This document shows positions 38,348 to 47,248 of a DNA stretch of 64,000 nucleotides, piece by piece; position 1 is the stretch's first letter; the number at the start of each line of letters is the position of its first letter. The DNA lies in NCBI RefSeq assembly GCF_020042345.1, contig NZ_CP083387.1, forward strand, positions 3,844,001-3,908,000. The letters run 5' to 3'. Made by a program: the position numbers and the translations under genes. The notes under the pieces were generated by a model that ran no database searches, was not told where the DNA came from, and saw only the letters and a program-made list of their open reading frames with translations. Source of the stretch: Arachidicoccus terrestris (GTDB taxonomy: Bacteria > Bacteroidota > Bacteroidia > Chitinophagales > Chitinophagaceae).

Positions 38348-39247
38348 TCAGAAAACGACTTCTCCCGGCATGCCAATTTTAAGTATTCCTTTTTGATTGG
38401 CAACGCGTATTTTGACGGCGTAAACCAGATCAGCCCTCAGATCTTTGGTTTGAATCTGTTTCGGCGTGAATTCAGCTTTGTCCGCAATCCATGTAATGAT
38501 ACCTTTCCAGTGATCATATTGGCCCTTGGCTCGATCTGTGGCTACCTGTACCGTATCACCCAGTGCAATCTGACTTAACTGATCTCCGCTGACATATGCC
38601 CTGAGTATCATTTGGTCCAGATTTCCTACAGAAAATAATGGCTTTCCATAACCGACAACCTCACCAGGTTCTACAAATTTGGTAAGCACAATGCCATTTA
38701 CCGGGCTGATAACTTTACTTCGATCGATATCTACCACTATTTGTCTGAGCTGCCATTCTAGGGGAGTGATCTTTCCTAAAATGGACGCGGTTTGAACGGA
38801 CAAAGTAGACTGCAAAGAGGCGTACTTTTTCTCCAATAGCCGTACGTTGGCATCTATGTTGTCTTTTTGTTGCTGGGTTGCAGCCTGCCCCTGGATTAAT
38901 CCCGCAACCCTTTGTTGTTCATGCCTGGCATGGCCGAGTTCTTGTTGTATGACTTGCAACTGTATCGCGCTTTCGGGTAGACTATTATGCAGCGCCACTA
39001 TCTGGGCTTCAATCTGACCGGCCTTTATATGCAAATCTGTCGTATCAATACAGCCCACCATGATACCGGCTGTTAATTTCTGTCCTTCTTCTACTTTAAA
39101 ACTTTCCAGGGTGCCGTTGCCTTTTGCCGCAACTAATGTTTCAGTTGTTTCAAAAGTTCCATAGGCATCGGCGTGTTCTTTATCTGCTGTGCAGGAGCAA
39201 AAGGTACTGCTTATCATAATAATTATGAGAATCGTCAGCCTGTTCAT
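38348..39247 (-). CDS. HlyD-family membrane fusion lipoprotein (YbhG-like)
   Basis: A 299-residue periplasmic adaptor linking the ABC permease to TolC. The N-terminus MNRLTILIIIMISSTFCSC ends in a lipobox-like Cys19. The lipoyl half-motifs are GNGTLESFKVEEGQKLTAG and SPVNGIVLTKFVEPGEVVGY, flanking a coiled-coil hairpin of about 90 residues (Gln/Ala/Leu rich, about 75-165). A beta-barrel domain (YVSGDQLSQIALGDTVQV) follows. It is one nucleotide after tolC and 53 nt before the first ATPase. Confidence 0.93.
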   Translation of the reverse strand: MNRLTILIIIMISSTFCSCTADKEHADAYGTFETTETLVAAKGNGTLESFKVEEGQKLTAGIMVGCIDTTDLHIKAGQIEAQIVALHNSLPESAIQLQVIQQELGHARHEQQRVAGLIQGQAATQQQKDNIDANVRLLEKKYASLQSTLSVQTASILGKITPLEWQLRQIVVDIDRSKVISPVNGIVLTKFVEPGEVVGYGKPLFSVGNLDQMILRAYVSGDQLSQIALGDTVQVATDRAKGQYDHWKGIITWIADKAEFTPKQIQTKDLRADLVYAVKIRVANQKGILKIGMPGEVVF

Positions 39248-39248
39248 A

Positions 39249-40526
39249 CTAATTCGATTTTAGGAGTTGATAGTTATATTTGGCAAATTGAAGCTCGATA
39301 TGATGAGTTTGTTTGGCAATTTGTGCTGCCACGGCTTTATTGAGCTGAATAAGATATTCTGTTGGCGTCAGGGTACCTTGCTGAAGCTGCACTGCTGCCG
39401 TTTTACTTATTTTCATCTGGAGTTCGACAATTTTTTCATCGGTGTAGACGCGGCTTTCCAGAGACTCGATCCGGGCAATTTGCCTATTGAGTTCCAACTG
39501 GGTATTAAGCAAAAAATTGTCTTTTTGGAGGGTGACCCGGTGACTGTCGATTTCTAGTGATTCCTGGGTTCTTTTTTTGCGGTGCCAGTCCCAAAGAGAC
39601 CAGTTCAGTCGGACACCTGCTATATAGAACCAGTCAAAATCATTTTTAAGCATATTGAGTGCCGGCCTGCCATAACCGCTCTGCGCAAAAAGCTGTATTT
39701 TCGGAACATTCTTCGCATCAAGGAGTGAGGATTGCTGTGTCAGGAGTTTATGCCGGAGTAAATAGCCTTGTAATTCGGGACGTTCAATTTGTTGCTCGAC
39801 AGGTGCATTATCTATTGCCGGAATAACCAATTGGGTGGAGTCCTGAAATGTTTTACCGGTGACTAAAGATAACACCTGCATTTCTGCATGGTAGATCGCC
39901 TGTTGGTCCGTGACTTGTTGGCCGGTTTGCAGCAGTGCAACCTGCAGTTCCTCTGCCCTTGTAGGTAAACTTACACCGTTTTCAATAGCAACTTTTGTTT
40001 TCTGAAGCTGTTTTGTCAGGTCAGCTTCTTTAATCCGTAACGCCTGGATAGTTGCCTGGATCGTAAGGAGATGTTCATACCATAAGGTCAGCTGACTCTT
40101 TAATTGGTGGAAGGTGATTGCTTGCTCCTGTTGCAAAAGTGCCGTCTGCGTCTGCTGCAATTCCTGACTTTTTTTGATGCGACCGCCATCATATATTAAT
40201 TGCCGGACATCCAGGAGTGCCTTGTATTGATCTTTACCGATGGTAGGTATCTCAATACCTGGTATAGTTATCGGGAGCTGAGTAACATCAGATTGATAAG
40301 ACCCGCTTACAGTCAATGAGAAATCCGGTAAGCGCTGGCTTTGAAGATTTTTCAGGGACAGAAAAAGTTGTCTTTGCAATCCACTGTCTTGTTGTAAAAT
40401 AGGATAATGAGCCTTAGCAAGTGAAAAGCAGGCTTCCAGGCTTAGCTGGCCCGCTCTCTCCTGACTAAAACTGCTTATGGCAAATGCCATGAAAAATATC
40501 CATAGAAAGAATTTTGTTTTGACCAT
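39249..40526 (-). CDS. TolC-family outer-membrane efflux protein
   Basis: A 425-residue outer-membrane channel subunit and first gene of the exporter operon. The signal peptide ends at about residue 21 (AFAISSFSQ). Two structural repeats of long helices and barrel strands are visible: LSLEACFSLAKAHYPILQQD opens the first. DVRQLIYDGGRIKKSQELQQ is the typical barrel-to-helix turn, repeated as VRLNWSLWDWHRKKRTQESL. Expression is predicted to be controlled by the TetR gene at 40598 through the operator at 40531-40548. Confidence 0.93.
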   Translation of the reverse strand: MVKTKFFLWIFFMAFAISSFSQERAGQLSLEACFSLAKAHYPILQQDSGLQRQLFLSLKNLQSQRLPDFSLTVSGSYQSDVTQLPITIPGIEIPTIGKDQYKALLDVRQLIYDGGRIKKSQELQQTQTALLQQEQAITFHQLKSQLTLWYEHLLTIQATIQALRIKEADLTKQLQKTKVAIENGVSLPTRAEELQVALLQTGQQVTDQQAIYHAEMQVLSLVTGKTFQDSTQLVIPAIDNAPVEQQIERPELQGYLLRHKLLTQQSSLLDAKNVPKIQLFAQSGYGRPALNMLKNDFDWFYIAGVRLNWSLWDWHRKKRTQESLEIDSHRVTLQKDNFLLNTQLELNRQIARIESLESRVYTDEKIVELQMKISKTAAVQLQQGTLTPTEYLIQLNKAVAAQIAKQTHHIELQFAKYNYQLLKSN

Positions 40527-40530
40527 GTTG

Positions 40531-40548
40531 TTTAACTGTTTGGTTAAA
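40531..40548. promoter_or_regulatory. TetR operator in front of the exporter operon
   Basis: TTTAACTGTTTGGTTAAA lies 5 nt upstream of the tolC start codon. It matches the 18-bp site in front of tetR (41224-41241) at 16 of 18 positions, and outside these mismatches both are dyads of TTTAAC / GGTTAAA. It would block transcription from the near-consensus TATTTTTTG just upstream. Confidence 0.7.
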
Positions 40549-40597
40549 TGAAGTGCAAAAAATAGAGGTTTCTTTGAAAGCGGCTTTTATAGGTTTA

Positions 40598-41212
40598 TTA
40601 AAAATTCAAAACGGCATTTCTGATAAATAGGGGGACTTGCTTTTTTCTTTCTTTCATAAAACTCTGCAACTGCTGCGCATCCAATTCGAAAACGGTCTGC
40701 AATAGCGGACTGGCAACAAAAGGAAAAATACAAAGCGAGATAATATTGATGAGCAGATGAGGCGGGGCTATTTTTCTGAAATAACCTTTGTCGACCTCCG
40801 TCTGAATTTCCTGAAATAGCTTTTTTAAAGAATGATGAATTTCACTTTCTATAAAGAGACTGGTAATCATCTGTGGATGTTGATAAATCTCATTAAACAC
40901 AAAAAGCGGGAGATAGGGAGATCTGCTTAATTCAGTAATATAACGTTGGGCTATCGAGGTCAGTTTCTCTATTACCGGAGTTTCGCTATCTATAATATCC
41001 TTAATACGAATGAAGATATTTTGGACTGCTTCCCGGAATACAACTTCAAATAGTTTTTGCTTGTTACGGTAATAATAATGCAACAATGCCTTATTGATCC
41101 CGGCCTGATCTGCAATATCCTGCATTCTGGCACCACTCATTCCTTTACGCATGAAGACCTGCCGGGCAGCTTCCAGGATTTTTGATTCTGTTGTACTTTC
41201 AATCTGATGCAT
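40598..41212 (-). CDS. TetR/AcrR-family repressor
   Basis: A 204-residue regulator. The N-terminal helix-turn-helix reads KILEAARQVFMRKGMSGARM, then QDIADQAGINKALLHYYYRNKQKLFEVVF (in two blocks, residues 11-60), fully typical of TetR. The C-terminal ligand domain is helical and unassigned. It precedes the exporter operon on the same strand with a 71-nt gap, as CecR does for ybhGFSR in E. coli. Operators at both promoters indicate autoregulation and exporter repression, relieved by an unknown ligand. Confidence 0.94.
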   Translation of the reverse strand: MHQIESTTESKILEAARQVFMRKGMSGARMQDIADQAGINKALLHYYYRNKQKLFEVVFREAVQNIFIRIKDIIDSETPVIEKLTSIAQRYITELSRSPYLPLFVFNEIYQHPQMITSLFIESEIHHSLKKLFQEIQTEVDKGYFRKIAPPHLLINIISLCIFPFVASPLLQTVFELDAQQLQSFMKERKKQVPLFIRNAVLNF

Positions 41213-41223
41213 TATCTATTTGG

Positions 41224-41241
41224 TTTAACCATTTGGTTAAA
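41224..41241. promoter_or_regulatory. TetR operator in front of tetR
   Basis: TTTAACCATTTGGTTAAA is an 18-bp dyad with 8-bp arms, 12 nt before the tetR start codon and directly downstream of its -7 box. An additional overlapping half-site (TTTGGTTTAACC) begins at 41219. Confidence 0.75.
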
Positions 41242-41242
41242 G

Positions 41243-41272
41243 CAAAAGTAGTAAACTTTTTTCAAAATCAAA
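41243..41272 (-). promoter_or_regulatory. -33/-7 promoter of tetR
   Basis: On the minus strand TTTG (41272-41269), 18 nt, then TACTTTTG (41250-41243), both exact matches to the Bacteroidota consensus. Confidence 0.6.
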
Positions 41273-41418
41273 ATCTTTTTTAAACAGAGCGGGATGCTGT
41301 TTACATAGGAAGCCGGCAAGATATGCCAGAGGGAGAAATATCGACTTTATTAAAAGCTAAAGCCTGCAGCGTATATTTTTTTGATAAATTAATATTAACT
41401 ATTCGACAATTTATAAAG

Positions 41419-41426
41419 TAGTTTTG
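41419..41426 (+). promoter_or_regulatory. -7 box of the GH2 gene
   Basis: TAGTTTTG fits TAnnTTTG, 25 nt before the ATG at 41452. No -33 element is apparent. Confidence 0.4.
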
Positions 41427-41451
41427 TCTGAAAATATATATATAGTATCTT

Positions 41452-44262
41452 ATGAAGCATCCGAAGAATTATTTAAAGTCCATCTGGATCTGCGCGGCGG
41501 TGTTGATAGCTACAGGCCAGTTTTCTGCGGCGCAAGGAGTCAGTCAAACTCAGTTGAAGCATTTTAAACTAATGAGTTCCACTCAGGTAAAAACAAATGG
41601 AGCAGCCATCTCTCGCCCGGACTATAAAGGTGATCTTGCCTGGTTTGATGCGACGGTTCCCTCTACTGTGCTGACCGCTCTTGTTGCCAACAACGTGTAC
41701 GCAGACCCCCACATTGGCATGAACAATATGTTGATTCCCGATGCCAATGACAGTTTTAACCTGGCCTATGGGTTGGATAAATATTCTTACCTGCCGCATA
41801 TTAAGAACCCCTGGAAAGATCCTTATTGGTATAGAACTACATTTGAAGTAGGGCAAACAAATGCATCTAAAAGATTTGAACTGATCTTTGACGGGATTAA
41901 CTATAGGGCGGAGGTCTGGATGAATGGACATTTGATTGCAGACTCCTCAAAAATGGTAGGGATGTTTGCCAGATATAATTTTGATGTGACACCCTATATC
42001 AGGCCGGGTGCTACAAATGCGGTGGCAGTTAAGATTTACCCATTGGATTATCCCGGAACTCCTGATACAGAACAGTTAAAGGCTATGGAAAGTTTCTATC
42101 TGAATGGTGGTCCGACAGGAGATATAGGTAAAAACGTGACAATGCTTTGTTCTGTTGGGTGGGACTGGATGCCACCCGTCAGAGACCGTAATATGGGTAT
42201 CTGGCAGCCAGTGTATCTGAGACAAACCGGCGTCGTAAGTATTGGCAATACGCAACTGGTCACTGAGTTACCGAAGTTGCCTGATACAAGTCTGGCGTCT
42301 CTTCAATTAAATCTTGCGCTACATAATAGTAGTGCAGCTACTGTGAACGGGCAGTTGGAGGTTAATATTCAGCCTGAAAACTTCAGCGGTAATAGTAACG
42401 ATAAGATTTCTTTCACCCAGGCAGTGACAGTGCGTGGGAAGACAGAGGGCAAGGTTTCGCTGGACGCCGAAAGCATAAAGGCTTTACTGATTAAAAATCC
42501 GAAACTCTGGTGGCCAAACGGATATGGTGATCCCAATCTTTACAGGATTAACCTGAAATATACAGCGTCGGGCAGTGTGCTTGATGACACAAGCTTTGTG
42601 TTTGGAATCCGCACTGTAAAATCAGAAGCAGAAGCGATTGGCGGGCATTATGAAGGATTCTACAGAAGATATTTTTATGTGAACGGGCAGCGGATTCATT
42701 TAGTGGGAGGTGCCTGGGTACCGGACATGATGCTTGACAGAGATGCTGACCGTTTTTATAATGAACTGGCACTTTGCAGAAATGCCAATCTTAACCTTAT
42801 TCGTATCTGGGGAGGTGGCGTTACGCCGCCTGAACCTTTCTGGAATGCGGCAGACAGGTTGGGGCTCCTGGTCTGGAATGATTTCTGGGTAACAGGGGAT
42901 ACACAGGGGGAGTTTAAAGGTTCACCTGATTATCCTTTCCAGGGTCATGTATTTCTGGATAATGTCAAAAGTTCGATTTTACGTATCCGCAATCACGCGA
43001 GCCTTTTAGTCTGGACGGGTGGTAATGAGGGACACGCACGAAAGGAACTCTATAATGGAATGCGGCAGGCGATTATTGACCTGGATGGTACCCGGCCGTT
43101 TATCCCCAGTTCTTCCGGTTTTGCAAAAATGCCCAAGGGATGGCTAGGCTCCTGGCCGGATAATAAACCTGCCGGTGTATATAGTGGCGGACCGTACGCC
43201 TGGAAAGATCCGAAAGTCTATTACAGTTTGGCTGATACTGCTAAAGACTGGTTATTTAAAGATGAGACCGGGATACCGTCTCAGCCACCACTCAATACGC
43301 TTAGAAAAGTAATTCCCGATATGGTGTGGGATAGTACATTACCTTTTCCAATGAATAATACCTGGGGGTATCATGATGCTTGTACAGGTGCCGGTAAATA
43401 TGACGAGTATTACGCTGATATGGTAAGCCGTTACGGGCAGCCGTATGAGGTTGACAGCTTCTCTAATAAAATGCAGCTCATGAATGCCACCGGATATCAG
43501 GGGATTTTTGAAGCAGCGAATTCTCGGATCAGCGAGAATGGAGGAGTGATGCTTTGGAAATTGAATGCGGCATTACCTAGTGTGATCTGGCAGATATATG
43601 ACTGGTATCTATTACCCAATGCCGGTTATTATTACATGAAGAAAGCCTGTGAACCTTTGCATGTGCAGTTTAACGTGAATGATTCCAGTGTGGCGGTGAT
43701 AAACAGAAGTCGCTTTGACGCCGGGGGGCTTCAGGTGACAGCTACCATATATAATATTGATGGGAAGGTTATTGCGAAGGAAAATGGAATTGTAAAATCC
43801 GTCCAGCCTGATCATGAGGTTCAGGCTATTGTGCTTAAAAAAGTACTGAAAGGACAACAAGATTTCGCCTTTATCCTCTTGTCGCTCAAAGATAGATCTG
43901 GCAAACAGGTTTCTGACAATATCTATTGGACCGCTCGGGGAAATGATTATACCGCTCTTAACCATATGAGTAGTGCCAATCTGAAGGTGTCTGATATGAC
44001 GATGTCTGATGGTGCGGGGCAAAAAACAATCCGGTTTATCATCCACAATACCGGAACGCAGCTGGCATTTTTCAATCGCGCACAGCTATTATGTGCGGGC
44101 GAAGAATTGACGGCTGCACTGTGGTCAGATAACTATTTGACACTTGCTCCGGGCGCGGGTCAACAGATAACGGTTCGTTTTAACGAAGCCAAGCACACGG
44201 GAAAACTGCAGCTAAAAATATCCGGTTGGAATACACCGGATCAATTTATAACAGTGCCCTGA
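41452..44262 (+). CDS. GH2 glycosidase, exo-beta-D-glucosaminidase/beta-mannosidase-like
   Basis: A 936-residue exported hydrolase with a signal peptide ending near FSAAQ. Domain order is typical of the CsxA subgroup of GH2: N-terminal sugar-binding jelly roll (about 60-215, with PYWYRTTFEV), an immunoglobulin-like sandwich (about 235-395), and a TIM barrel (about 395-690). The acid/base Glu lies in VWTGGNEGHARKEL, and the likely nucleophile is in KDETGIPSQP. C-terminal sandwich domains follow. The motif IRIWGGGVTPPEPFW is shared with exo-glucosaminidases and endo-mannosidases, so chitosan oligomers or mannosides are the candidate substrates. No SusC/D pair is adjacent. Confidence 0.9.
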   Translation: MKHPKNYLKSIWICAAVLIATGQFSAAQGVSQTQLKHFKLMSSTQVKTNGAAISRPDYKGDLAWFDATVPSTVLTALVANNVYADPHIGMNNMLIPDANDSFNLAYGLDKYSYLPHIKNPWKDPYWYRTTFEVGQTNASKRFELIFDGINYRAEVWMNGHLIADSSKMVGMFARYNFDVTPYIRPGATNAVAVKIYPLDYPGTPDTEQLKAMESFYLNGGPTGDIGKNVTMLCSVGWDWMPPVRDRNMGIWQPVYLRQTGVVSIGNTQLVTELPKLPDTSLASLQLNLALHNSSAATVNGQLEVNIQPENFSGNSNDKISFTQAVTVRGKTEGKVSLDAESIKALLIKNPKLWWPNGYGDPNLYRINLKYTASGSVLDDTSFVFGIRTVKSEAEAIGGHYEGFYRRYFYVNGQRIHLVGGAWVPDMMLDRDADRFYNELALCRNANLNLIRIWGGGVTPPEPFWNAADRLGLLVWNDFWVTGDTQGEFKGSPDYPFQGHVFLDNVKSSILRIRNHASLLVWTGGNEGHARKELYNGMRQAIIDLDGTRPFIPSSSGFAKMPKGWLGSWPDNKPAGVYSGGPYAWKDPKVYYSLADTAKDWLFKDETGIPSQPPLNTLRKVIPDMVWDSTLPFPMNNTWGYHDACTGAGKYDEYYADMVSRYGQPYEVDSFSNKMQLMNATGYQGIFEAANSRISENGGVMLWKLNAALPSVIWQIYDWYLLPNAGYYYMKKACEPLHVQFNVNDSSVAVINRSRFDAGGLQVTATIYNIDGKVIAKENGIVKSVQPDHEVQAIVLKKVLKGQQDFAFILLSLKDRSGKQVSDNIYWTARGNDYTALNHMSSANLKVSDMTMSDGAGQKTIRFIIHNTGTQLAFFNRAQLLCAGEELTAALWSDNYLTLAPGAGQQITVRFNEAKHTGKLQLKISGWNTPDQFITVP

Positions 44263-44294
44263 CGAATGTAAATAAATAATAATATTTGCCAGTT

Positions 44295-44335
44295 AAAGCA
44301 GAGAAGCGATCCTTTGGGCCGCTTTTCTGCTTTTT
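44295..44335 (+). terminator. intrinsic terminator after the GH2 gene
   Basis: AAAGCAGAGAAGCG / CGCTTTTCTGCTTT (14 bp, one G-U) with a T-run, 33 nt after the stop. Confidence 0.8.
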
Positions 44336-44395
44336 GCGGATAGAGAGGTATACTGAATATGGTGGCTGGTTATATTCAAGGGCTACGGTGCCTGC

Positions 44396-44626
44396 TTAGT
44401 CGGTTTTCGATTGGGTGGACAGGCGATCCCAGTAATAGAGCAGAATGGAAAATAGGAGGCTGCCTGCAAAAAATAGCAGCGGCCATATCAGGTTATAATC
44501 TTGCCGGTTACAGTCACTACCCCGATAATAAATAACTGCAAAGGCAGCCAGCAACCAAACGGAAGAGAGCCTCAGCAAGAGCCCGGGTAGCCGTTTTAGG
44601 ATTGGAGAACGAAGTAACTTTTTCAT
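44396..44626 (-). CDS. small two-helix membrane protein, unknown
   Basis: A 76-residue protein with a basic start (MKKLLRSPILKRLPG) and two hydrophobic segments, LLLRLSSVWLLAAFAVIYY and IWPLLFFAGSLLFSILLYYW, joined by a short loop containing a single Cys. The charge pattern suggests both termini are cytoplasmic. No family is recognised. It is followed on the minus strand by the GH2 terminator region, so it probably has its own transcript or is read from the Nudix gene 100 nt upstream. Confidence 0.6.
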   Translation of the reverse strand: MKKLLRSPILKRLPGLLLRLSSVWLLAAFAVIYYRGSDCNRQDYNLIWPLLFFAGSLLFSILLYYWDRLSTQSKTD

Positions 44627-44726
44627 GGGAGCGCTTTATCTTTCATCTATAATGCGAAGTAAAAGCAGCCCACTGACAACCCTATGGCAGTCCAAAATGC
44701 ATGACTAAAAAAATATTTTATAAAAA

Positions 44727-45152
44727 CTAAGTACCTTGGTATAGACCCGCCTTCGTCATGATGTCAATGATATTAGGGAAGGTGTCCTGCATGCAAAGAT
44801 CGATCTGTGTCTGATCGGCCCATATGATCTGCTCAATGTCTTCTTCCGTCTGTGGAACTAAATGCTGGCCATCCTCAGCAGTCATAGCAAACCAATGGGT
44901 TTCCTTTTCGACGTCTTGATGACTCCATTTGTCAAAATATTCATGATAGGTGGTACCTAGCTTAGGCCCCAGTTGAACCTGTGTCAATCCTGTCTCTTCC
45001 TGGACTTCTCTGAGGGCACAGACTTCAATTGTTTCGCCTTCATCCAATTTGCCCTTGGGCAAGTCCCAATAACCTCTTCTGAAAATTAACAGGACTTTCC
45101 CCCATGGATTAGTAACGACTCCGCCTGCGGCGATGATCCTGGGCTTTTGCAT
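44727..45152 (-). CDS. Nudix hydrolase
   Basis: A 141-residue single-domain Nudix protein. The complete Nudix box GKLDEGETIEVCALREVQEE followed by TGL is at about residues 37-59, preceded by YWDLPK. The start PRIIAAGGVVTNPWGKVLLI fits small MutT/Ap4A-hydrolase-type members. The substrate is not predictable. It is divergent from pyrE with a 95-nt spacer. Confidence 0.9.
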   Translation of the reverse strand: MQKPRIIAAGGVVTNPWGKVLLIFRRGYWDLPKGKLDEGETIEVCALREVQEETGLTQVQLGPKLGTTYHEYFDKWSHQDVEKETHWFAMTAEDGQHLVPQTEEDIEQIIWADQTQIDLCMQDTFPNIIDIMTKAGLYQGT

Positions 45153-45196
45153 AATGGATTATTTTGATGTTGTTTAAGGGTTTAAATTTACTGATA

Positions 45197-45229
45197 TTGC
45201 TACAACAAGGTAATAATATTTTACCTTCG
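45197..45229 (+). promoter_or_regulatory. promoter of pyrE
   Basis: TTG (45197-45199), 22 nt, then TACCTTCG (45222-45229), one mismatch from TAnnTTTG, 19 nt before the ATG. Confidence 0.4.
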
Positions 45230-45247
45230 TGAAAATTTTTTAGAGTT

Positions 45248-45886
45248 ATGGCAAAGACCGACGAAAAAGTGATCGCCGAGAAATTATTACAGGCAGGGGC
45301 TGTTAAACTGAGCCCGGAGAAGCCTTTCACCTGGGCAAGTGGATGGAAGAGCCCTATTTATTGTGATAATCGTAAATTATTATCATTCCCCTTTATCCGG
45401 GATTTTATTAAAAGTGAACTCTGTAATCTGGTCTTTGATGCCTATCCCGAAGCTGACGCCATTGCCGGCGTTGCCACTGCCGGTATTCCCTGGGGAGCAT
45501 TGGTTGCTGATCAATTAAAGTTGCCTTTTGTATATGTGCGTTCTAAACCAAAGGCACACGGTATGGGTAATCAGGTCGAAGGTAAATTGGAACAGGGATG
45601 GAAGGTCGTTATGATTGAAGATCTTATTTCTACAGGTTTAAGTAGTCTTGATGCCGTTAATGTATTAAAAACTGAAAATGTGGATGTTGTATCTGTTGTT
45701 TCAATTTTTAATTACGGATTCCAGAAAGCAGTAGACGCATTTGAAGCGAACGGTACATCTTATAAATCGCTGACAAATTATGGAGCACTAATCGAGTTGG
45801 CCCGAGAAAAGAAAACGATTAAGCCTGAGGAAGAAACTAAACTTTTACAATGGCGGGAGAATCCAGCCGAGTGGGGCAGGGGATAA
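45248..45886 (+). CDS. pyrE: orotate phosphoribosyltransferase
   Basis: Converts orotate and PRPP to OMP in de novo pyrimidine synthesis. At 212 residues it has family length. The N-terminal hood contains KPFTWASGWKSPIYCDNRKL. The PRPP-loop motif is VMIEDLISTGLSSLDAV, and the flexible catalytic loop carries RSKPKAHGMGNQVEG with the catalytic Lys. No other pyr genes are adjacent. ftsY follows after 159 nt on the same strand. Confidence 0.96.
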   Translation: MAKTDEKVIAEKLLQAGAVKLSPEKPFTWASGWKSPIYCDNRKLLSFPFIRDFIKSELCNLVFDAYPEADAIAGVATAGIPWGALVADQLKLPFVYVRSKPKAHGMGNQVEGKLEQGWKVVMIEDLISTGLSSLDAVNVLKTENVDVVSVVSIFNYGFQKAVDAFEANGTSYKSLTNYGALIELAREKKTIKPEEETKLLQWRENPAEWGRG

Positions 45887-46045
45887 GGATTTTGTTGGTT
45901 GTATTTTTGTAACATATTGAAAATTATTTCATAATACACATTAACTATAAATAATTTTTCATTCTTTTTAGCATAAAGAACAGCCGGCAAGAAAAAGGCT
46001 AAAGAATTGAGAACAATTTTATAACTTACTATAAAATAATATTTT

Positions 46046-47005
46046 ATGGGGTTTTTTGGAAATTTATTTGGTAAGAAGGAAAAAGAGACACTTGATCAGG
46101 GCTTGGAAAAGACTAAAGACAATTTTCTTTCCAAAATTACAAAAGCGGTTGCGGGCAAAACAACAGTCGATGATGAAGTCCTAGACAATCTGGAGGATGC
46201 CCTCATTACCGCAGATGTGGGTGTTGACACCACATTGGAAATAGTGGAACGAGTGCAGAAAAGAGTTGCGAAAGATAAATACGTTACTACCAGTGAATTA
46301 AATAGGTTACTTCAAGAAGAAATTGAAGGTTTATTGCCAAATGTTAAAGAGGCAGATTTTGGTAGTTTTGATTTGAGCGCTGCCAGGAAACCCTATGTAT
46401 TATTAGTGGTCGGTGTCAATGGAGTAGGTAAAACCACAACGATTGGTAAGCTCGCAGCTAAATATAAAGCAGCGGGCAACAGCGTCGTATTAGGAGCGGC
46501 GGATACATTTAGGGCGGCTGCGGTGGATCAGCTGACTATATGGAGTGACCGGGTAGGTGTGCCTATCGTCAAGCAGCCAATGGGTAGTGACCCTGCTTCG
46601 GTGGCCTTTGATACAGTTCAAAGTGCAGTGGCTAAAAATACAGATATTGCCATTATCGATACGGCCGGCCGGTTGCACAATAAGATTCATCTGATGGATG
46701 AACTAAATAAAATTAAACGTGTTATCGAAAAAGTAGTGCCGGGTGGGCCCAGCGATGTATTATTAGTGTTGGATGGATCAACCGGTCAAAATGCATTGGA
46801 ACAGGCTAAACAATTTACAGAGACAACCAATGTATCTTCTCTGGCAATCACTAAGTTAGATGGGACTGCTAAAGGTGGGGTAGTGTTGGCGATTGCTCAT
46901 CAGTTAAACATACCGGTACGTTATATTGGCGTTGGTGAACGTGTGGAAGATTTAATGATTTTTGATAAGCATGAGTTTGTTGACAGCCTTTTTAAATTGA
47001 CGTAA
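46046..47005 (+). CDS. ftsY: signal recognition particle receptor FtsY
   Basis: SRP-type GTPase that docks ribosome-nascent-chain-SRP complexes at the Sec translocon. At 319 residues it is the short form with a minimal A domain. The N domain runs from about 25 to 105. The G domain has G1 VNGVGKTTTIGKLAAKY, GAADTFRAAAVDQL, G3 IDTAGRLHN, G4 TKLDGTAKGG, and the closing helix. A basic amphipathic start (GFFGNLFGKKEKE) is the likely membrane-targeting element. Confidence 0.97.
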   Translation: MGFFGNLFGKKEKETLDQGLEKTKDNFLSKITKAVAGKTTVDDEVLDNLEDALITADVGVDTTLEIVERVQKRVAKDKYVTTSELNRLLQEEIEGLLPNVKEADFGSFDLSAARKPYVLLVVGVNGVGKTTTIGKLAAKYKAAGNSVVLGAADTFRAAAVDQLTIWSDRVGVPIVKQPMGSDPASVAFDTVQSAVAKNTDIAIIDTAGRLHNKIHLMDELNKIKRVIEKVVPGGPSDVLLVLDGSTGQNALEQAKQFTETTNVSSLAITKLDGTAKGGVVLAIAHQLNIPVRYIGVGERVEDLMIFDKHEFVDSLFKLT

Positions 47006-47248
47006 GCTTTCGATGGCATAATGGACAATACAGGCAGTTGAGGTGTGGAAGGAAAGAGATCGCTTAATTTTTCATGGATGGCTGTTAAAGATTCGTATGT
47101 GCTGTTTGCGCTAAATAGGAATAGAAACTCATCTCATTGATTATTAGTTTTATATAGAGAATACGTATTGATACGCTATCAATGTTTTATCTTGATAGTG
47201 GTCGCTAATGATTATCGCGGATCTTTATAATTAATAAATTGAGCTTCT

